Positions 27,950 through 36,557 of a stretch of 64,000 bases of DNA are shown here, piece after piece. Location of the stretch: NCBI RefSeq assembly GCF_016765615.1, contig NZ_JAESWA010000024.1, positions 118,609 to 182,608 of the forward strand, given 5' to 3'. Source of the stretch: Clostridium paridis (GTDB lineage: Bacteria > Bacillota > Clostridia > Clostridiales > Clostridiaceae). The notes below the pieces were generated by a model. The model made no database searches, was not told the DNA's origin, and saw nothing but the letters and a program-made list of their open reading frames with translations. A program made the position numbers and the translations under genes. Each line of letters starts with the position of its first letter. The first letter of the stretch is position 1.

Positions 27950-28744
27950 TTATTTACTTTCCAAACCACATCTGTATCGTATATTCTTTTCTAACTTCCC
28001 AAAAATAAATTTATCAAAGGTAAGTCCTAGTACAATGATAACAACCATAACAGCCATAACCTGACTTATATCTGCTAAATCTCTTCCAACCATAAGTACC
28101 TGTCCTAAGCCTTTTGTTGCTGATAGCATTTCGCCTGCCATTAACCCCCTCCATGCAAAGGACCATCCTTGTTTCATTCCTGCAACTATTGATGGAAGAG
28201 CAGATGGAATAACAACATTCCAGTATAATTTAAACCCTTTTGCACCCATAGTACTTGCAGCCTTAACATAGATAGGATTAACATTTTTAATGCCAGCTTC
28301 TGTTGCCATTGCAATTGCAAATATTGATCCAACTGCTATAACAAATATAATAGATTTTTCATTTAAACCAAACCAAAGTATAGCAAATGGTAACCAGCAA
28401 ATACTTGGTAAGGTTTGAAGCCCCAATATTAATGCACTGAAGTTCTCATCTAAATATTTATACCTTACTATCAATAATCCAAGTGCAAGTCCAATAATTA
28501 GTGAAACTAAATATCCCTCTATTAATCTTTTCAAACTAACTACAACGGCAATTCCTAATGTATTATCCTTAATCAAACTCCAAATTGACTTTATTACATC
28601 TATTGGAGATGGGAAGGTATATGGTTTCCATATGTGTAGTGTATCTACCCCTACTTTATAAACCAGCTCCCAAATCATTATCAAGCCTATATAAAACAGA
28701 ACTTTCTTTAATACTCCAATCACTATCGTATTCTGCTTTTGCAA
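27950..28744 (-). CDS. ABC transporter permease, SsuC type (sulfate/sulfonate uptake)
   Basis: Six-helix permease with the EAA loop near MGAKGFKLYWNVVIPSALPSIVAG. The context (between ssuB-like and cysD) implies import of sulfate or an organic sulfur compound that enters the APS pathway. Sequence alone cannot tell sulfonate, taurine or sulfate, since SsuC and TauC look alike. The start is uncertain: the frame is open to a GTG at 28771, and the TTG at 28744 has AGGAGGTG 8 bases upstream and was chosen. Either way it overlaps the ATPase gene by about 90-115 bases, which is unusually long. Confidence 0.85.
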   Translation of the reverse strand: MQKQNTIVIGVLKKVLFYIGLIMIWELVYKVGVDTLHIWKPYTFPSPIDVIKSIWSLIKDNTLGIAVVVSLKRLIEGYLVSLIIGLALGLLIVRYKYLDENFSALILGLQTLPSICWLPFAILWFGLNEKSIIFVIAVGSIFAIAMATEAGIKNVNPIYVKAASTMGAKGFKLYWNVVIPSALPSIVAGMKQGWSFAWRGLMAGEMLSATKGLGQVLMVGRDLADISQVMAVMVVIIVLGLTFDKFIFGKLEKNIRYRCGLESK

Positions 28745-29495
28745 CCTTCTCCACCTCCTCTTTAAGAACACTCATTATCTCTGATGTTATTTTTGCAACA
28801 TCTACATTTCCTTCTTCTCTAGGTCTGCCTAATTGTATTTTAAATTCCTTTTTAACTATACCTGGATTTGCTCCCATAACTATAACTCTATCTCCCAAAA
28901 GCACTGCTTCTTCTACATTGTGAGTAACAAAGATTATTGTTTTCTTAGTTTCCCACCAAATCTTTTGAAGTTGAAGTCTAAGAATACTTTTAGTTTGGCT
29001 ATCTAGTGCTGAAAAGGGTTCATCCATTAAAAGCACTTCAGAATCTAGTGTAAGAGCTCTAGCTAAAGCTACTCTTTGTCTCATTCCTCCTGATAACTGA
29101 TGTATATATGAATCTTGAAATTTACTCAAATGAACCATTTTTATATATTTTAAAGCTTTTTCTCTTCTTTCATCCTTAGGCACCCCAGCTATTTTCATGC
29201 CAAATTCCACATTATCTCTAACCTTAAGCCATGGAAATAGCGCAGATTCTTGGAACATTACTGCTCTGTCTACTCCAACACCTTTAATCTCTTGGTCATT
29301 TAAAATAATCTTTCCATCTGTAGGTTTCTCAAGTCCTGCAATAATATTAAGCAGAGTTGATTTTCCACAACCTGATGGCCCTAAAAGGCAAATGAATTCC
29401 CCTTTATTAAAAGAAAGATTAATATCCTGCAAGGTATGAGTTTCACTACTTTTAGAAATAAACTTTTTACTTACTGCTTCAATTTTTAAACTCAC
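28656..29495 (-). CDS. ABC transporter ATP-binding protein, SsuB type
   Basis: 279 residues with Walker [11 protein letters not shown]-loop MFQESALFPW, signature LSGGMRQRVALARAL, Walker B LLMDEPFSALD and switch VTHNVEEA, so a complete import ATPase. The C-terminal 25 residues extend over the start of the permease gene in another frame. It lies 22 bases after the binding-protein gene. It powers the importer of the sulfate operon. Confidence 0.92.
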   Translation of the reverse strand: MSLKIEAVSKKFISKSSETHTLQDINLSFNKGEFICLLGPSGCGKSTLLNIIAGLEKPTDGKIILNDQEIKGVGVDRAVMFQESALFPWLKVRDNVEFGMKIAGVPKDERREKALKYIKMVHLSKFQDSYIHQLSGGMRQRVALARALTLDSEVLLMDEPFSALDSQTKSILRLQLQKIWWETKKTIIFVTHNVEEAVLLGDRVIVMGANPGIVKKEFKIQLGRPREEGNVDVAKITSEIMSVLKEEVEKVAKAEYDSDWSIKESSVLYRLDNDLGAGL

Positions 29496-29517
29496 CTTTT
29501 CACCCCATTCTCCCCAC

Positions 29518-30546
29518 TTATTTAATTTCTTCTTTTCCTTTTTCTTTTAATACTTTATTTAGTATTGTTAAATCAAACAATCCAGTATCTGATGGTTTTT
29601 CTTTTATAAAGCCTGCATTTAATGATAAATCTATCATCTCTTTTGTAGCCTCATTTTCTGGACTATTTGTTACTGTGATTCTCTTAAATGACGTATCAAG
29701 AATATCCTTTGATATTGGTTTTTTAGTTAAAGCTTCAATTTCTTTATTTGCTATATTTCCAGCTTCGCTTTGATTTGCATTTATATAATCTGTAAGTTCA
29801 ACGTGAGTTTTAAGAAACTTTTCAACTACGTCTGGATGATCTTGAAGAAACTCTTTTCTTGCAATCACAACTGCTGTTGGATATTTCCCTTCTCTCCAGA
29901 TCTGATTATAGTCTAAAACCAAGTTTGCTCCTGATTCCGTCTCTAACCTAGCTCCCCAAGGTTCTGGAACCAGAGCTGCATCTATTTCCCCTTTTTCAAT
30001 TAATGTCTTAATATCTGGATTCTCAGCTTGTACTATTTCTACTGTTCCACCTTTAGTTTTGTCTTTTAATCCAGCTTCTTGCATAAGATATCTTAAGCTT
30101 AAATCTTGAGTATTACCAAATTGAGGTATAGCTACTTTCTTACCATCCAAATCCTTAACTGATTTTATTGATGTTCCTTTTCTTGATACAAGAACTGCCC
30201 CTGCATCAGTTGAACCTGCTATAATAACAACATCCCCTTTGGATTTAGTAAATCCATTAATTGCTGGTCCTGGTCCTATATAACCTAAGTCCAATTCACC
30301 TGCAAGGAATGCTTCAATTTCTGATGAACCTGCATTAAATTGCTTCCAATCAATGCTTACTCCATCTCCTAATACTTTTTGGTAATCACCTCTATTTTTC
30401 CCCACTAAAGCTTGAGAATGTGTTAAATTAGGGAAAAACCCAACTCTTACTGTTTTAAGTTCCACATTCTTTTTGGAACCGCAGCCTGCTAAAACTCCTA
30501 TTGCCAATACTGCACTTAAAACAAGTCCTAAACCCCTTTTCTTCAT
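29518..30546 (-). CDS. SsuA-type substrate-binding lipoprotein
   Basis: 342 residues. Signal peptide with lipobox Leu-Ala-Gly-Cys22, then a periplasmic-binding fold of the SsuA/NMT1 type (VRVGFFPNLTHSQALVG, LGYIGPGPAINGF, VPEPWGARLE). It delivers the substrate to the permease encoded two genes downstream. Since the flanking genes make and reduce APS, sulfate is the simplest ligand, although the family is known mostly for sulfonates. It follows the aprB-like gene by 13 bases. Confidence 0.9.
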   Translation of the reverse strand: MKKRGLGLVLSAVLAIGVLAGCGSKKNVELKTVRVGFFPNLTHSQALVGKNRGDYQKVLGDGVSIDWKQFNAGSSEIEAFLAGELDLGYIGPGPAINGFTKSKGDVVIIAGSTDAGAVLVSRKGTSIKSVKDLDGKKVAIPQFGNTQDLSLRYLMQEAGLKDKTKGGTVEIVQAENPDIKTLIEKGEIDAALVPEPWGARLETESGANLVLDYNQIWREGKYPTAVVIARKEFLQDHPDVVEKFLKTHVELTDYINANQSEAGNIANKEIEALTKKPISKDILDTSFKRITVTNSPENEATKEMIDLSLNAGFIKEKPSDTGLFDLTILNKVLKEKGKEEIK

Positions 30547-30559
30547 TTTTATATCCCCC

Positions 30560-30874
30560 TTAATATTTATTTGACTCTTTTCGATTGGTAGTTATTAAGG
30601 TTTCTTTACCTTCCTTATCGATAATATGCCAATTCAAATCTTCTTTTTTTTGCTTAACAAATAGATAAGCACCTTTTCCCCCAATATCTTCACCTAGAAA
30701 ATAATGAATTGCATTTACTGGGCATTCTTTAAGACAGGCAGTGCACCCCCAACAATCTTTTTCATATTTTATATAAGATTTACCTTCTTCATTTTTATAA
30801 ATAAGATTTCCAGGACAAACTTCTAAGCACTTTCCACAAGCAATGCACTTATCTTTATCAATTTTAATGCTCAT
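30560..30874 (-). CDS. AprB-like 2x[4Fe-4S] ferredoxin subunit of APS reductase
   Basis: 104 residues with two cluster motifs, CIACGKCLEVCP and CWGCTACLKECP, the second with the Trp found beside a cluster in adenylylsulfate reductase beta subunits. The C-terminal tail resembles the arm that wraps the alpha subunit. It should pass electrons to the flavoprotein encoded just upstream, which reduces APS to sulfite and AMP. The ATG at 30874 overlaps the end of the aprA-like gene and has GGAAAGGA before it; ATG and TTG codons slightly upstream are less likely. Confidence 0.85.
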   Translation of the reverse strand: MSIKIDKDKCIACGKCLEVCPGNLIYKNEEGKSYIKYEKDCWGCTACLKECPVNAIHYFLGEDIGGKGAYLFVKQKKEDLNWHIIDKEGKETLITTNRKESNKY

Positions 30875-32546
30875 AATTTTCATCCTTTCCAACCAAATCT
30901 CTTAAAATAACTTTTACTTCTCCCTCTTCATATACTGAGTTTACATACTTAAGCCAGTTTTTATCATCCTTTTCTGGAAAATCCATATTTTCTTCATAAC
31001 ATTTCCACCTTGTTTCTTTTCTTGTACGCAAATGCTCAATTAGTACTTTAGCAACAACAAGCCTATCTATAATTTCATGGATGAATAGTAACTCATGTGC
31101 ATCTTTTGCTCTCAATTCTTTAGCTTTCTTTGAAAGAATATCTATCTTATCTCTTGCAATTTTCAGCCCTTCTTCAGTATATCTATAGTATTTTGAAATT
31201 CCACCAGCATACTCATCCATAACTGACTGCATTTCATTTTCTAATTCTTCTATTGTGTATTCGCCTGCTTCATTAGTAAAAAATTTATTAACTTCATTCA
31301 GTTTTTGATTTATCATATCTTCGTTAAGTTCATCATTGTTTAAGCTTTTTATAAATTTAAGTGCCACTTCTGCAGCTATTTCTCCCTCTGCAAAGCACCC
31401 TGTAACATATTTTTTTGGGCTCCCACCTGCAACATCACCAGCAGCAAATAATCCTTCCAAAGTCGTTCTTCTCTTAGTATCAACCCAATAGCCACTAGCT
31501 GTATGTCCACCTACAATGTATGGCTCTGTCCCCTCTATTTCAACATTTTCAATTGAGGGTGATGTATTATTCTCTATCCATTTCAATGTTTGACTTGGTG
31601 CCATATTTAAATAAGCTTTTAATAAGTCTTGTTCTTGTTCTTTTGATATTCCCTCAGTCTTTAAATAGCATGGCCCTAGTCCATGTAAGTTTTCCATTAA
31701 AGTTGAGTGTAATCTATTTATGGTAGTTGCCTTTCCATATTTCTTTACATATTGCTCTCCAGCTTTATTTATCTGTGGGGTTCTTATTCCTTGAGCAATT
31801 GTTCCAGTAGGAGCTATCGTATCTTTGCATCTAAGAGCTATAAATCTCATTTCAAAAGTTGTCATTTCTGCTCCTGCTCTTATTCCCATAGCATAGCCTG
31901 CTCCAGTATTAAATGGGCTGTACCACATTTTATGTCTAGAAAAGCTTGGATTATTAGGCTTGTATATCCCTGCTGCACCACCAGTTGTACATATAACTGC
32001 TTTCGAATATATGGTATAGAATACTTCCTCTTTAATAGAAAAGCCGTATGCACCTATTACCTTATTATCTTTAACTATATAATCTATAATATTTAATCCA
32101 TTTATTACTTTTATATTTTCTCTTTTATCTACAGCATCTGCTAATATAGGCTTTATATTTTCTCCGTTTATTTTTATACTTCTTTTTCCCCTAGACTGAT
32201 ACTTTCCCTCTTCATTTTTTAATATAGTAAGACCAGCATCCTCTATATCTTTGGTTACACTATTTAGCCTTTTAGCAATTGTGTATACTAAGTCTTCTCT
32301 TATTACTCCACTAAATTCCTCTTTGACATATTCTAAAAAAGACTCAGGAGTTTCCCCTTCTGTAATATAAGCATTTAATGCATTTACGCCAGCTGCTAGG
32401 CATCCACTTCTTTTTATATTTGCTTTTTCAGCAATAACGATATTTATATTTTTATCTTCACTTGCTTTTATCCCAGCAAATGCTCCTGCTGCTCCCCCAC
32501 CTATAATTAAAATATCTGTTTTAATGATCTTACTATTAAGTCTCAT
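30864..32546 (-). CDS. AprA-like adenylylsulfate reductase flavoprotein subunit
   Basis: 560 residues of the fumarate reductase/succinate dehydrogenase flavoprotein family. The FAD site is [12 protein letters not shown] at the N-terminus, and HTASGYWVD with [13 protein letters not shown] close the FAD-binding domain. Position between cysC and a two-cluster ferredoxin, and the match with AprA rather than with quinone-linked fumarate reductases (no covalent-FAD His in the usual place), support APS reduction to sulfite. It would replace the thioredoxin-dependent CysH, for which no gene is seen. It overlaps cysC by 11 bases and aprB by 11. Confidence 0.87.
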   Translation of the reverse strand: MRLNSKIIKTDILIIGGGAAGAFAGIKASEDKNINIVIAEKANIKRSGCLAAGVNALNAYITEGETPESFLEYVKEEFSGVIREDLVYTIAKRLNSVTKDIEDAGLTILKNEEGKYQSRGKRSIKINGENIKPILADAVDKRENIKVINGLNIIDYIVKDNKVIGAYGFSIKEEVFYTIYSKAVICTTGGAAGIYKPNNPSFSRHKMWYSPFNTGAGYAMGIRAGAEMTTFEMRFIALRCKDTIAPTGTIAQGIRTPQINKAGEQYVKKYGKATTINRLHSTLMENLHGLGPCYLKTEGISKEQEQDLLKAYLNMAPSQTLKWIENNTSPSIENVEIEGTEPYIVGGHTASGYWVDTKRRTTLEGLFAAGDVAGGSPKKYVTGCFAEGEIAAEVALKFIKSLNNDELNEDMINQKLNEVNKFFTNEAGEYTIEELENEMQSVMDEYAGGISKYYRYTEEGLKIARDKIDILSKKAKELRAKDAHELLFIHEIIDRLVVAKVLIEHLRTRKETRWKCYEENMDFPEKDDKNWLKYVNSVYEEGEVKVILRDLVGKDENYEH

Positions 32547-33180
32547 TTCTTCCTCCAGCTAGATAACTCATTATCTTATAAACACATTCTTCTATAGAAT
32601 TCAGATGGGTGGATACAGTTATTTCTGGTTTTACAGGAATCTCATACACAGAATCAATTCCTGTAAAATCTTTTATTTCTCCTGCTCTTGCTTTCTTATA
32701 TAATCCTTTGGGGTCTCTTTTTTCACAAATCTCTAAAGGGCATTCAATGTATACTTCTATAAAATCTTTACCTATAAGTTCTCTAACTCTTTCTCTATCC
32801 TCATTAAATGGTGAAACAAAGGTTGCAAGAGTTATTATTCCTGCATCAACAAAAAGCTTTGATATTTCACCAATTCTTCTTATATTTTCTATCCTGTCTT
32901 CATTAGAAAATCCTAAATCTTTATTTAGTCCATGTCTTACATTATCTCCATCCAGAGTATAAGTAAGCTTTTCCAAGTCATGTAGTTTCTTTTCTAAAGC
33001 AGAAGCAACAGTAGATTTTCCCGAACCAGATAGTCCTGTAAACCAGATAAGTTTCCCTTGCTGATTAAGCAATTCTTCTCTATCTCTTCGAGTCACATTC
33101 ATGCTATGCCAAACTACATTTGATGATTTATTCTTTTCTTCATTGAATATTTTCAGTGCCCCATTTACCTTAATATTCAT
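32536..33180 (-). CDS. cysC: Adenylylsulfate (APS) kinase
   Basis: 214 residues with all motifs intact: Walker [10 protein letters not shown] (49-57), DGDNVRHGL (77-85) with catalytic Asp79, the FVSPF loop and the [14 protein letters not shown] lid. It phosphorylates APS to PAPS. It has a 45-residue N-terminal extension resembling the linker before the degenerate kinase domain of CysN ([14 protein letters not shown] against [14 protein letters not shown]), so the two arose by duplication. First gene of the sulfate operon. What consumes PAPS is unclear, since the operon reduces APS directly. Confidence 0.93.
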   Translation of the reverse strand: MNIKVNGALKIFNEEKNKSSNVVWHSMNVTRRDREELLNQQGKLIWFTGLSGSGKSTVASALEKKLHDLEKLTYTLDGDNVRHGLNKDLGFSNEDRIENIRRIGEISKLFVDAGIITLATFVSPFNEDRERVRELIGKDFIEVYIECPLEICEKRDPKGLYKKARAGEIKDFTGIDSVYEIPVKPEITVSTHLNSIEECVYKIMSYLAGGRNET

Positions 33181-33223
33181 TATTATCCCCCTTATTTATA
33201 TTTTACCTATTGGAATACTATGA

Positions 33224-33259
33224 ATTATATATCTAAAATACCACTTTGTCACTATAGTG
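33224..33259 (-). promoter_or_regulatory. Promoter of the sulfate operon with palindrome at -35
   Basis: GTGACA (33247-33252) and TATAAT (33224-33229) are separated by 17 bases. A 10-base palindrome CACTATAGTG (33250-33259) overlaps the upstream edge of the -35 box, where a repressor or activator could act. The start of cysC is 44 bases downstream of the -10. Confidence 0.6.
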
Positions 33260-33445
33260 TCTATAAATATATCAAATTGTCATTTATACCCTTTCATCAA
33301 TTATCAAACACATCCCTTTAATTCCAATATTCCCATCATAAAATATATGAATACCTCAATTTACTATTTCATTATTTTTCAGATATAAAATTATCTATTT
33401 ATCATTTAGATAATCAATAAGATTTATTTACCTATCTTTATCTAA

Positions 33446-33473
33446 TTACATAATGATAAATAAAAGGTATAAT
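33446..33473 (+). promoter_or_regulatory. Possible promoter of the NAGPA-domain gene
   Basis: TTACAT (33446-33451) and TATAAT (33468-33473) with a 16-base spacer, 157 bases upstream of the start codon. The -35 box is poor. Confidence 0.35.
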
Positions 33474-33630
33474 ATTTAGGGGTATGTCCAAAGAATTTTT
33501 TTCCACATGTAATAAAGAAATAATAAAATAGTAATCAATTTTTAAAACTTTTTATACGAAAATAAGTTAGAATTGTATTTATATGGTTTATGTAATGTAA
33601 TATTTCTAGAAATAAATAGGAGAGTGACTA

Positions 33631-34662
33631 ATGACAACTAATACGAATCTAAAAATGAAAAAGAAACGTAGGAAGAAAAAGAAGAAATCTCCATGGAAAA
33701 GACTCTTTTTTCTTATAGCTTTTACTTTATTATTCACAATTGTTACAGGTCCTTTTATTTTACTTTATGGCCCTTTTAACAATGCAAAAAAAATATATGT
33801 TGGCTCTGCTATGAATACCTTAAGTCATCAATACTTAGCTACAGCATTTTTATCTCAAGATAAAATAAATGAAATACTTTCTTCAAGTGATGATTCAACT
33901 GATAATATGCCCGCAAATGCATCGGTTGTAAATGTAAATAAAAAGGCTGATGATTCTATCGAAAGATACGATTTTGAAGGTAAGAGATTTAAAGGATATA
34001 TGCTTGTAATTAACGATCCACATAGAGTTAAGGTTGCTTACACAGGTAGTCTAAATAAGCAAGGAGAAACTACTTCTCAAATGGCAGAGAAAAATGATGC
34101 TGTTGCTGCAATTAATGGCGGTGCCTTTATTGATCAATCTAGTACAGTATCTAGTTCTGGAAATGGAGGTACTCCAACCGGATTAATAATGTCTGATGGG
34201 AAAATCATCTTTTCAGACTTAAAATCTAATTCTACTAAATCAGTATGTATGGCAATAACTGAAGACGGCACACTACTTGCTGGAGAATATTCCATTAATG
34301 ATTTAAAAAATAAACATACAGTGGAAGCACTATCCTTTGGTCCTGTTTTGGTTTCTGGAGGAAAAGCTATTCCCCTATCTGGGAAAAATGCTTCCCAAGG
34401 TATGGCTCCAAGAACAGCAATTGGACAAAGAGCAGATGGTTCTATTGTAATGGTAGTAACAGACGGAAGAAGCATATTAGATGGAATGGGAGCTACTATG
34501 AATGAACTTCAGAAAATTATGCTTAATGAAGGCAAATGTGTTACTGCTATAAATCTAGATGGTGGTAAATCTGCTACTATGTATTTAAACGGAGAAATTA
34601 TCAATACCTTATCGAATGGTTTAGGTGAAAGATCAATAGTTTCTTCAATTATTGTAAAGTAA
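33631..34662 (+). CDS. Membrane-anchored phosphodiester glycosidase-family (NAGPA domain) protein
   Basis: 343 residues. A very basic N-terminus (Lys/Arg rich, 9-24) precedes one membrane helix (about 25-48), a linker, and an extracytoplasmic NAGPA-type domain (PF09992-like) from about 110. Landmarks are AAINGGAF, a GLIMSDGK strand, APRTAIGQRADG and the C-terminal NLDGGKSATMYLNG. Related proteins cleave phosphodiester-linked sugars or act in exopolysaccharide metabolism. The protein probably works on cell-wall or surface polymers. It is followed by a second surface gene after 13 bases. Confidence 0.85.
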   Translation: MTTNTNLKMKKKRRKKKKKSPWKRLFFLIAFTLLFTIVTGPFILLYGPFNNAKKIYVGSAMNTLSHQYLATAFLSQDKINEILSSSDDSTDNMPANASVVNVNKKADDSIERYDFEGKRFKGYMLVINDPHRVKVAYTGSLNKQGETTSQMAEKNDAVAAINGGAFIDQSSTVSSSGNGGTPTGLIMSDGKIIFSDLKSNSTKSVCMAITEDGTLLAGEYSINDLKNKHTVEALSFGPVLVSGGKAIPLSGKNASQGMAPRTAIGQRADGSIVMVVTDGRSILDGMGATMNELQKIMLNEGKCVTAINLDGGKSATMYLNGEIINTLSNGLGERSIVSSIIVK

Positions 34663-34675
34663 AGGAGAAGAAGCT

Positions 34676-35716
34676 ATGAAAAGAAATGTAAAAGCTTTAT
34701 TGGCATGTGCAGTGTTATCACTAATTCTTCAATTTATAGTACTTATTTGGCTTGATAAATTCTATCTTAAGGAAAATGCTAATGTTAATGTAAAGGAAGT
34801 TAGTGTAAACAAACCACAAGAGCAGCCTGAAAAGAATGTTGATTTGCCTAATGATATGAGTACTCTGCAAGTATCCTATAATGGTAAATATTTGGCATAC
34901 ATAAAAGATTCAGAACTTAAAATCATTAATTCAGCTAATGGTGAAGAAAAAAGTTTTACCAATAAAAGTCAAGATGAAATATCATATTTCACTTGGCTTC
35001 CAGATAGAAATATTATGCTAGTATCTAAAAAAGAACATACTAACAAAGGTAATATGTTTACCCTATATAATTATGACGCTGAAAAGAATGATGCACAAAA
35101 AATTTCTGATATAGCCTCTGCTCAAACTGGTAGTAAAATTAATTCTATTAAAGCATCTACAATTACTGGTGTTACGTATATTGAAATTAAAAGTGGTTCT
35201 GATAAATCTTCTGTTTATAGAATGGATATAAATCAGACTTCTTCGAAGAAAATAGATCTTCAAAACTCTTCTTTAACTGGTATATTTGTTGTACCAAGAG
35301 AAGAAAGACTTATTTATCAAGATCGTAACGGCAAGGTATATCTTACTCAACCAAAAGGGAGTTTAACTATTTCTCATGGAATAAAAACTAAAGTTCTAGG
35401 TATCGATAATGATAGTACTGTGTATTTAGGGGAAGTAAGTAATGGGAAGATTGTTAAAGTCCTCTATGGATCATTAAATAGTAAGAATACTTCACAGTGG
35501 GAGTCTAAAGAATTAACTACTGCTGCAGATGAAAAAGATATTTTTATAACGAGCTCTGGAAAAATCTTAATTAATTATAGTGATAGTAATGCTCTATTAG
35601 ATTTAAAAGAAAATAAGAAAATGAACTATGAAGGCACTTTTATTTCCGTATACAATAAAGGTATAACTACTTCAATAGACCATAAATATCATAAAACAGA
35701 TTTTTCAAAGCTATAA
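34676..35716 (+). CDS. Membrane-anchored beta-propeller-like hypothetical protein
   Basis: 346 residues with a single N-terminal membrane helix (about 7-26) and a secreted part of repeating beta strands such as VSYNGKYLAYIKDSELKIIN and TWLPDRNIMLVSK, which look like TolB/WD-type blades. No named family is recognised. It shares a transcript with the NAGPA-domain protein and ends at a bidirectional terminator, so the two may work together at the cell surface. Start supported by AAAGGAGAAG. Confidence 0.72.
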   Translation: MKRNVKALLACAVLSLILQFIVLIWLDKFYLKENANVNVKEVSVNKPQEQPEKNVDLPNDMSTLQVSYNGKYLAYIKDSELKIINSANGEEKSFTNKSQDEISYFTWLPDRNIMLVSKKEHTNKGNMFTLYNYDAEKNDAQKISDIASAQTGSKINSIKASTITGVTYIEIKSGSDKSSVYRMDINQTSSKKIDLQNSSLTGIFVVPREERLIYQDRNGKVYLTQPKGSLTISHGIKTKVLGIDNDSTVYLGEVSNGKIVKVLYGSLNSKNTSQWESKELTTAADEKDIFITSSGKILINYSDSNALLDLKENKKMNYEGTFISVYNKGITTSIDHKYHKTDFSKL

Positions 35717-35718
35717 TT

Positions 35719-35753
35719 AAATGGGCATGTAGTTTTCTACTACATGCCCATTT
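35719..35753. terminator. Bidirectional terminator between surface genes and chemosensory operon
   Basis: Perfect 14-bp stem AAATGGGCATGTAG/CTACATGCCCATTT with a 7-base loop and T/A-rich flanks on both sides, between convergent units. Confidence 0.92.
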
Positions 35754-35762
35754 TTAAAGTTC

Positions 35763-36116
35763 CTAGAACTTTTTAATTGTTTCTAGAACATACTCTTCAG
35801 TATATGGTTTTACAATAAATCCTTTTGCACCTGCTATTATAGCCTTCTTAATCCATGTTTCTTGTCCAAGTGCTGATATCATTATAACTGTGGCACCAGG
35901 ATTTATTTTTCTAATTTCCTCAAGAGCTTTAACTCCATCCATATCAGGCATAGTTATGTCCATAGTCACGATGTCTGGGCTAAATATTTTATACTTCTCT
36001 ATAGCTTCAACCCCTGTAACGGCTTCTCCTACAACCTCATAACCATTTCTCTCCAATATTGTTTTTAGTGATAATCTCATAAATGCTGCATCATCTACTA
36101 TAAGTACTTTTTTCAT
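35763..36116 (-). CDS. CheY-like single-domain response regulator
   Basis: 117 residues, a receiver domain only. The phosphorylation site is in VTMDITMPDMDG, the acidic pair is VDDA at the N-terminus, the switch Ser is in MISALG and the conserved Lys in VKPYTEE. With no output domain it must act by protein contact, as CheY does at a flagellar motor or as a phosphate sink. It is the last gene of the chemosensory operon. Its likely phosphodonor is CheA or the hybrid kinase. Confidence 0.92.
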   Translation of the reverse strand: MKKVLIVDDAAFMRLSLKTILERNGYEVVGEAVTGVEAIEKYKIFSPDIVTMDITMPDMDGVKALEEIRKINPGATVIMISALGQETWIKKAIIAGAKGFIVKPYTEEYVLETIKKF

Positions 36117-36143
36117 ATATTCTCCCCCTTTAAAATAATGTCT

Positions 36144-36545
36144 CTATTTTATTTTTTTGATTCCTAATTTTTCAACTACCTCATGTAATTTCTCTGTATC
36201 TATTGGTTTTGCTACGTATGCTTCACAACCTAAATCAAACGATTTATGTACATAATTTGTATCCGCTAGTGCAGTAATCATAATTATTTTAGCCTTTTCC
36301 TCTGGTAATAATCCTCTTTGTTTTTCAAAATCTCTAATAGCATTTAATACTTTAACACCGTCAACCTTGGGCATCATTATATCAAGGCAAATTAAATCAT
36401 ATGGAGCATTATCCTTAACAGCTATAAGATATGCATCAAGTGCCTCTAATCCATCAACCACTAAGTCACATTCACCATAAGCTGAAAGTAATTTTAATAT
36501 AAATTTTCTACTTACCAAATCATCTTCAGCTATTAATATTTTCAT
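36144..36545 (-). CDS. CheY-like single-domain response regulator (second)
   Basis: 133 residues, also a lone receiver: IAEDD at the N-terminus, phospho-acceptor Asp in ICLDIMMPKVDG, Thr in MITALAD, Lys in AKPIDTEK. It differs clearly from the neighbouring receiver and is therefore unlikely to be redundant. It lies 12 bases after the hybrid kinase gene, which is a plausible direct partner. Confidence 0.92.
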   Translation of the reverse strand: MKILIAEDDLVSRKFILKLLSAYGECDLVVDGLEALDAYLIAVKDNAPYDLICLDIMMPKVDGVKVLNAIRDFEKQRGLLPEEKAKIIMITALADTNYVHKSFDLGCEAYVAKPIDTEKLHEVVEKLGIKKIK

Positions 36546-36557
36546 AGTTTCCCCTCC

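Larger units (their letters stand above)
33181..33630. other. 450-base divergent regulatory region between the sulfate operon and the surface-protein genes
   Basis: Very AT-rich and without a gene. It holds the cysC promoter (33224-33252), an inverted repeat ATTATCTA/TAGATAAT (33390-33397 and 33407-33414, 9-base gap), a further TTATCTAA at about 33438, and a possible plus-strand promoter (33446-33473). The repeated TTATCTA words may be regulator sites. No riboswitch or T-box was recognised. Confidence 0.5.

Noticed and set aside
30864..32546. Quinone-linked fumarate reductase or succinate dehydrogenase flavoprotein
   Set aside because: No membrane anchor or SdhB-type subunit is nearby, the partner is a short two-cluster ferredoxin with the AprB Trp, and the genes around it make APS, so an AprA-like role is more likely.
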